A stretch of DNA of 64,000 nt from an uncultured Prevotella sp. (GTDB lineage Bacteria; Bacteroidota; Bacteroidia; Bacteroidales; Bacteroidaceae), in the NCBI GenBank assembly GCA_902800365.1, contig CADCEF010000008.1:58992-122991 (forward strand), in the 5' to 3' direction. Below the pieces are notes generated by a model. It was not told where the DNA came from. It searched no databases and worked only from the letters and a program-made list of their open reading frames with translations. The translations under genes and the position numbers were made by a program. Below are positions 59,171 to 64,000 of the stretch, piece after piece (position 1 is the stretch's first letter; each line of letters opens with the position of its first letter).

Positions 59171-60622
59171 TTATTTCAGCTCGATGTTGCGGATGGCGGG
59201 GGCGTCTTCGGCATCGCCTTTCTTGAAGGTGTAGGTCGTAGGAAGGGTGTCGAAGGGCTCGAAGGTGAGCGTGAAGTCGGTGTAGTTGATGGTGCCAAAG
59301 GCGTTTGTTTCGGGCTTGTTGTCTGCATCGATTTTGATGCCGTCGGCGGCTGTAAGCTTGTATCTCTTGCCATTGGCCTCGAGATACGATTTCTTTGGGA
59401 TGCTGAAGCAATCGCTATTCGCTAGGTAGATGCGGAAGTGCACCTTGGTGCTCTCTGAATTGGCCTCTGTTTTGCGAACAGCCATCCACAAGTAAGAACT
59501 GTTGTCTTGTTTAGGACCTTTGATGGCCTCGGCCATACCAAAGAACCAACCTTGGCCATATCCCATGTTCTTCCAAACAACACGACCTTGGGGCGATATC
59601 AGAATGAGGTAAGGGGTGGCGGGCATGTCGCAATAGTGGCCATCGATGCCTCCACGGCGCATCTTTCCGTCGTTCCAGTTCTTATAGTCTATCTTTGGAG
59701 TCTGGGGATGCTGTTGCCATGTAGAAAGCTTGTCAAGGTTGATGCCAACCACATCGAGTTTGTCTTTGTTTTGAAGATATACGGCGTTCAGCTCTGGGAT
59801 TGTTGCCAGACTCACGCCACAACCATAGCTCCAGAAGTCGAGCAACACATAGCGTCCATCGGCTAAGGACTCTAAAAGCTGGTGCTTATTACCTTGCAAA
59901 TCGAAGACTTCGCCATCAACAGCTTCTTCGCCTGTTTGCACAATATGTGGTGGATATACTAATGCGTGTATCGCTGCCAAATCGTGTTCGAACCCTTTAG
60001 GAGCGCGTGCAGCAGTGGTTGCCTCTAACTCCTTGAGTTGTTGTGTATAGGGAAAGACGTCTAAGGCATCGTAGACCTTTGATTGTTGCGCCACATATTC
60101 TAACTTGTACAGCGAGGCAGCATCTACAGGTAGCGTGGGCAGTATATCCATTGTTTGTTTGAATACTTTTAATTCGGCATGGTGAAACTTTGTCCAACTG
60201 GTTTCACCTATACAAAGCAGAACGAACTCCTTATAGGCATCAAAACAGTGCTTGGTGATGCGATTAAGTGTCTGCTGTTCGGCTATGGGACTATCAACTT
60301 TCCACAGAGGATAGAGGCAGTCGGTGCCCGATAGTTCAATCACCGCATCTGGTTTCAGATAGAGACATAACCATGTGTTAGGACAGCCTTCGCCGCTTAA
60401 CGCGAAATCGCTACGAGTGAGTTCGTCTAAAGGCACGTTCAGTGTGAAATGTCCGCCCATAACGGTGTCGGTAGCAACTTGTGTATTGTCGATATAACTT
60501 TTTGCAATCGTACCGTCCTTAAGTGCGGGTGAATAGCCTTTGATGGTTGCATACTTAGTTGACTGCCCAAGTGCTGCGATGGCTACGAGGGCGAGAGTAA
60601 TGGTTGATAATAGTTTTTTCAT
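59171..60622 (-). CDS. Exported thioredoxin-fold protein with altered CxxC site
   Basis: The 483-residue protein has a signal peptide (cut after ALG), an N-terminal DUF4369-like beta region (residues ~20-110), a helical middle part, a TlpA-like thioredoxin domain (~240-370) and a C-terminal beta-rich extension of ~100 residues. In the active site the second Cys is missing: LDFWSYGCGVSLATIPEL has CGVS where CxxC is expected. The cis-Pro loop (PATPYLILI) is kept. It may therefore act as an isomerase-like or non-redox binding protein. The promoter is at 60658-60665, and it is probably monocistronic. Confidence 0.85.
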   Translation of the reverse strand: MKKLLSTITLALVAIAALGQSTKYATIKGYSPALKDGTIAKSYIDNTQVATDTVMGGHFTLNVPLDELTRSDFALSGEGCPNTWLCLYLKPDAVIELSGTDCLYPLWKVDSPIAEQQTLNRITKHCFDAYKEFVLLCIGETSWTKFHHAELKVFKQTMDILPTLPVDAASLYKLEYVAQQSKVYDALDVFPYTQQLKELEATTAARAPKGFEHDLAAIHALVYPPHIVQTGEEAVDGEVFDLQGNKHQLLESLADGRYVLLDFWSYGCGVSLATIPELNAVYLQNKDKLDVVGINLDKLSTWQQHPQTPKIDYKNWNDGKMRRGGIDGHYCDMPATPYLILISPQGRVVWKNMGYGQGWFFGMAEAIKGPKQDNSSYLWMAVRKTEANSESTKVHFRIYLANSDCFSIPKKSYLEANGKRYKLTAADGIKIDADNKPETNAFGTINYTDFTLTFEPFDTLPTTYTFKKGDAEDAPAIRNIELK

Positions 60623-60657
60623 TGTTGTTTATGATATCATATTTTATGTTCTGATTG

Positions 60658-60665
60658 CAAAATTA
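60658..60665 (-). promoter_or_regulatory. Promoter -7 element for the thioredoxin-fold gene
   Basis: CAAAATTA reads TAATTTTG on the minus strand, 35 bases upstream of the ATG at 60622. Confidence 0.6.
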
Positions 60666-60753
60666 GGATATTTTTCTGAATCGACAATGATTTTAGCAGG
60701 AAAATGGTATTTTTATCCCAGTATCACAGAATCACAGTTATTTCAGCGTGGGG

Positions 60754-61800
60754 TTACTTATTAACGAATGTCTCGCGTTTCATCTTTGCATCGAAGAGCC
60801 ACTTGATGACTTTTGGATAATGCATGAGCCAACGGATAAGGCGCCAACCTATAGGGCTGAAGAAGAATTTGAATACCTTTACCTGATGCTCCATCTTACG
60901 GAACTCTTCGCTATTAGTCTCGCTGAACGACTTACCCTCTACAATGGCGCGCTTAGCATTAGCTGCGGTCTTAAAGGCGTCGTAGAGTCCCTCGCCCGTC
61001 AGCTTGTTGGCAAAACCACCTGCGTCGCCAATAAGTATCACATTATCGGCTGTATGGGGAACAGTGTTCAGGGGAATATACGCACCACAGATGCGACCTT
61101 CCTCAACACCGAATTTAGTAAGTGCTGCGCGGAAATTTGCCTTATGACGGGGCACATCCTCATTTGAATCCAAGTTGGCGTATCCATACATATCGCGACC
61201 AATGCTTGAGAACTTATAGAACACACCTGGCTTGTAGTTGCTTGAGAAATGCACAAACACATCATCGTCCTTCTCGCCCTCATTAAACTGCTCAAGGAAA
61301 AGGGCGTGCAACTTGGGCTCGCCATGAATCTGACGACGAATCAAACTGTTAGCACCATCGGCACCCACAAGATAGCGGCATGAAATCTGCTCGCCCGACC
61401 TCAGGGTAACCAGCACGCGGCCATTAGGCTGCTGCTCGAAACGGGCAAACGAACCCTTCATCATCTCTCCACCATGCTCGAGATAATACTTAACAAGAGT
61501 ATAGTCGAAATCCTTACGACGAGTCATGCGGATGGCAAACTCCGACTGGAACTCGCATACAGGGTCGTTCTCGAATTGGCAACGCATGCGGGTGATGGGA
61601 CGATAATCGTAAGTAATACCTGGCAACAGCATATCAAGCAGTCGCCAAGCCTTTACCGTCAAACCTCCACCACACACCTTGTCGCGGGGAAACGTAGCTT
61701 GATCAACAATAAGACATTCAACACCAGCCTGCCTCAACAGACTTCCACAAACGGAGCCGGCAGGACCGGCTCCGATTATCAACACTTCGATTTGTTTCAT
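60754..61800 (-). CDS. Geranylgeranyl-reductase-family FAD-dependent oxidoreductase
   Basis: The 348-residue flavoprotein starts with the FAD-binding IIGAGPAGSVCG, has DKVCGGGLTVKAW in the position typical of geranylgeranyl reductases, YLVGADGANSLIRR and the second FAD motif ILIGDAGGFANKLTGEGLYDA. Family members reduce isoprenoid double bonds (for example in quinone or lipid side chains) or act on related hydrophobic substrates. The substrate here is unknown. It lies nine bases after mutB in the same direction, which may reflect co-transcription rather than a shared pathway. Confidence 0.9.
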   Translation of the reverse strand: MKQIEVLIIGAGPAGSVCGSLLRQAGVECLIVDQATFPRDKVCGGGLTVKAWRLLDMLLPGITYDYRPITRMRCQFENDPVCEFQSEFAIRMTRRKDFDYTLVKYYLEHGGEMMKGSFARFEQQPNGRVLVTLRSGEQISCRYLVGADGANSLIRRQIHGEPKLHALFLEQFNEGEKDDDVFVHFSSNYKPGVFYKFSSIGRDMYGYANLDSNEDVPRHKANFRAALTKFGVEEGRICGAYIPLNTVPHTADNVILIGDAGGFANKLTGEGLYDAFKTAANAKRAIVEGKSFSETNSEEFRKMEHQVKVFKFFFSPIGWRLIRWLMHYPKVIKWLFDAKMKRETFVNK

Positions 61801-61809
61801 TTAAATCTT

Positions 61810-63975
61810 TTATTCTTTGTCTAACAGTATCTTCATCATTTCGATGGCTGAGTACGGAATGCGCGTACCAGGACCGAAGATGCAGGCTACGCCAGCCTTA
61901 TAGAGGAAGTCGTAGTCCTGAGCAGGGATAACACCACCGGCTGTCACCATGATGTCGTCGCGACCCAGCTTATGAAGTTCCTCGATGAGCTGAGGTATCA
62001 GCGTCTTATGTCCAGCTGCCAGCGACGATGCACCTACGATGTGCACATCGTTCTCAACAGCCTCGCGAGCGGCCTCGGCTGGAGTCTGGAACAGTGGGCC
62101 CATATCCACGTCGAAACCACAATCGGCATAACCCGTTGCTACAACCTTTGCACCACGGTCGTGACCATCCTGACCCATCTTGGCGATGAAGATACGAGGA
62201 CGGCGACCTTCCTTCTCAGCGAACTCATCAGTCAGCTTGCAAGCCAACTCAAAGTCCTTATCGTTCTTAGATTCTGAACTATACACGCCTGAAATTGTTC
62301 TGATTACTGCTTTATAACGACCTACGATCTCCTCGCAGGCATCTGAAATCTCACCAAGAGTACAACGCAGCTGAGCAGCCTTTACAGCCAGGTCGAGCAG
62401 GTTGTTCTCGCTCTTGCGACCTTCCTTGAAGTCGCGAACGCACTCTGTGATAGCCTTGAGAGCCTCCTTACAAGCGGCCTCATCGCGAGCTGCACGAACC
62501 TCCTTCAAGCACTCCTCCTGCTGCTTGCGTACAGCAGTATTGTCGACCTCGAGGATATCGATAGGATCCTCGTGATCCAAACGATACTTGTTAATACCAA
62601 CGATGGTCTGCGAACCTGAGTCGATACGAGCCTGAGTGCGGGCTGCAGCCTCCTCGATACGCATCTTTGGCAGACCGGTCTCGATGGCCTTAGCCATACC
62701 GCCAAGCTTCTCAATCTCCTGAATGTGCTCCCAAGCCTTGTGAACCAGCTCGTTAGTGAGTGTCTCAACATAGTAAGAACCAGCCCATGGGTCAATCTGC
62801 TTGCACACCTTCGTCTCATTCTGAATGTAAATCTGAGTGTTACGAGCGATACGAGCCGAGAAGTCGGTAGGCAGGGCGATAGCCTCATCAAGGGCGTTGG
62901 TGTGCAGAGACTGAGTGTGGCCCAGCACAGCTGCCATAGCCTCGATACAGGTACGACCTACGTTATTGAATGGGTCCTGCTCGGTGAGCGACCAACCTGA
63001 TGTCTGCGAGTGGGTACGCAGAGCCAACGACTTAGGATTCTTAGCGCCAAAGCTCTTTACAATCTTAGCCCACAGCAGTCGACCAGCACGCATCTTGGCA
63101 ATCTCCATGAAGTGGTTCATGCCGATAGCCCAGAAGAATGAGAGTCGTGGAGCGAAAGCATCAACATCGATACCAGCATTAACACCAGTACGCAGGTAGT
63201 CCATACCATCGGCCAAGGTGTAAGCCAACTCGATATCGGCAGTAGCACCAGCCTCCTGCATGTGATAACCTGAAATAGAGATACTATTAAACTTAGGCAT
63301 CTTCTGCGAGGTGTACTCGAAGATATCAGCGATAATCTTCATTGAGAATGCAGGTGGGTAGATATATGTATTACGCACCATGAACTCCTTCAGAATATCG
63401 TTCTGGATAGTACCTGCCATCTCCTCGAGCTGAGCGCCCTGCTCCAGACCTGCTACGATGTAGAATGCCAGGATAGGCAGTACGGCACCGTTCATGGTCA
63501 TTGATACAGACATCTTGTTCAAGGGGATACCGCTGAAGAGCACCTTCATGTTCTCCTCGTTACAGATACTTACACCAGCCTTACCAACATCGCCCACAAC
63601 ACGAGCGTTATCTGGGTCGTAACCACGGTGTGTAGGAAGGTCGAAGGCTACAGAAAGACCTTTCTGACCAGAAGCCAGATTACGGCGATAGAATGCATTC
63701 GACTCTTCAGCTGTAGAGAATCCGGCATACTGACGGATAGTCCAAGGCTTGAAGGGGTACATCATAGAGTAAGGACCACGCAGATAGGGAGGAATACCAG
63801 CTGTAAAGTCGAGGTGCTCCATACCTTCAAGGTCTTCCTTTGTATAAACTGGGCGAACCTCAATGTGCTCTGGGGTCTTCCAGTTGGCCTCAATACCATT
63901 ATCTTTAATCCACTTGGCACCATCCTGAGCCTTGATGCCTGCATAGATATCAATATCTTTAAACTGTTTACGCAT
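61810..63975 (-). CDS. mutB: Methylmalonyl-CoA mutase large subunit
   Basis: The 721-residue protein matches the alpha (catalytic) chain of adenosylcobalamin-dependent methylmalonyl-CoA mutase, which interconverts succinyl-CoA and methylmalonyl-CoA on the route to propionate. The substrate-binding barrel has [51 protein letters not shown] and [19 protein letters not shown]; the C-terminal B12 domain has [20 protein letters not shown] (the DxHxxG motif) and [12 protein letters not shown]. The small subunit gene would be expected just upstream, beyond the window edge. A good ribosome-binding sequence precedes the ATG. Confidence 0.97.
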   Translation of the reverse strand: MRKQFKDIDIYAGIKAQDGAKWIKDNGIEANWKTPEHIEVRPVYTKEDLEGMEHLDFTAGIPPYLRGPYSMMYPFKPWTIRQYAGFSTAEESNAFYRRNLASGQKGLSVAFDLPTHRGYDPDNARVVGDVGKAGVSICNEENMKVLFSGIPLNKMSVSMTMNGAVLPILAFYIVAGLEQGAQLEEMAGTIQNDILKEFMVRNTYIYPPAFSMKIIADIFEYTSQKMPKFNSISISGYHMQEAGATADIELAYTLADGMDYLRTGVNAGIDVDAFAPRLSFFWAIGMNHFMEIAKMRAGRLLWAKIVKSFGAKNPKSLALRTHSQTSGWSLTEQDPFNNVGRTCIEAMAAVLGHTQSLHTNALDEAIALPTDFSARIARNTQIYIQNETKVCKQIDPWAGSYYVETLTNELVHKAWEHIQEIEKLGGMAKAIETGLPKMRIEEAAARTQARIDSGSQTIVGINKYRLDHEDPIDILEVDNTAVRKQQEECLKEVRAARDEAACKEALKAITECVRDFKEGRKSENNLLDLAVKAAQLRCTLGEISDACEEIVGRYKAVIRTISGVYSSESKNDKDFELACKLTDEFAEKEGRRPRIFIAKMGQDGHDRGAKVVATGYADCGFDVDMGPLFQTPAEAAREAVENDVHIVGASSLAAGHKTLIPQLIEELHKLGRDDIMVTAGGVIPAQDYDFLYKAGVACIFGPGTRIPYSAIEMMKILLDKE

Positions 63976-64000
63976 AATTCAAGTCTCCTATTCTTTAAAT

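Overview
The window comes from a Bacteroidota chromosome, most likely Prevotella or a close relative. The evidence is: promoters of the TTTG-N20-TAnnTTTG type in front of many genes; a complex I operon with fused nuoCD and no nuoEFG; a beta-mannan operon with the gene order described for Bacteroides fragilis; a type IX secretion sorting domain; a BACON-domain lipoprotein; a hybrid two-component-like propeller regulator; and methylmalonyl-CoA mutase. Genus is inferred from gene content, not from a marker gene.

Layout. 1-2.0 kb: two convergent sugar-nucleotide enzymes (a partial GHMP-kinase/nucleotidyltransferase and rfbA). 2.2-5.1 kb: an unknown protein, then a coiled-coil protein, zapA and rny. 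5.1-6.2 kb: a HAD nucleotidase and a macro-like protein. 6.2-16.2 kb: nuoABCDHIJKLMN on the minus strand. 16.3-17.8 kb: a PafA-like phosphatase. 17.8-24.4 kb: mannan utilisation (epimerase, transporter, GH130 phosphorylase, GH26, GH5). 24.4-26.6 kb: a compact accessory locus with an M15 peptidase, a decayed small gene, 9-bp iteron-like arrays around an A/T palindrome, a frameshifted HU-like gene, a 33-residue lipopeptide and structured non-coding DNA. 26.8-33.7 kb: AAA ATPase, esterase, outer-membrane barrel, membrane protein and BadF-type sugar kinase. 33.9-44.2 kb: MscS channel, then an envelope operon kdsA-kdsD-regulator-PLD-acyltransferase. 44.2-50.9 kb: TPR protein, solute-binding lipoprotein, radA, pgk, DUF3298 protein. 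51.0-58.0 kb: a three-gene surface operon (PEGA/barrel protein, BACON lipoprotein, giant T9SS-sorted repeat protein). 58.2-59.2 kb: a second, intact copy of the small gene family from 25 kb in repeat-rich DNA. 59.2-64 kb: thioredoxin-fold protein, geranylgeranyl-reductase-like flavoprotein and mutB.

How the genes work together. Beta-mannan is cut by GH5 and GH26, mannobiose is imported, epimerised to mannosylglucose and phosphorolysed by GH130. kdsA and kdsD supply Kdo for lipopolysaccharide and share an operon with two other envelope enzymes and a regulator whose kinase core is missing. Complex I without its NADH module presumably takes electrons from another donor. mutB belongs to the succinate-propionate pathway.

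Most unusual items: the kinase-less, phosphoacceptor-less HTCS-like regulator in the Kdo operon; the 24.4-26.6 kb locus with inverted 9-bp repeats and a 34-bp A/T palindrome; and the related gene plus shared 15-nt motif at 58.2-58.9 kb. No tRNA, rRNA, CRISPR array, transposase or integrase was seen.
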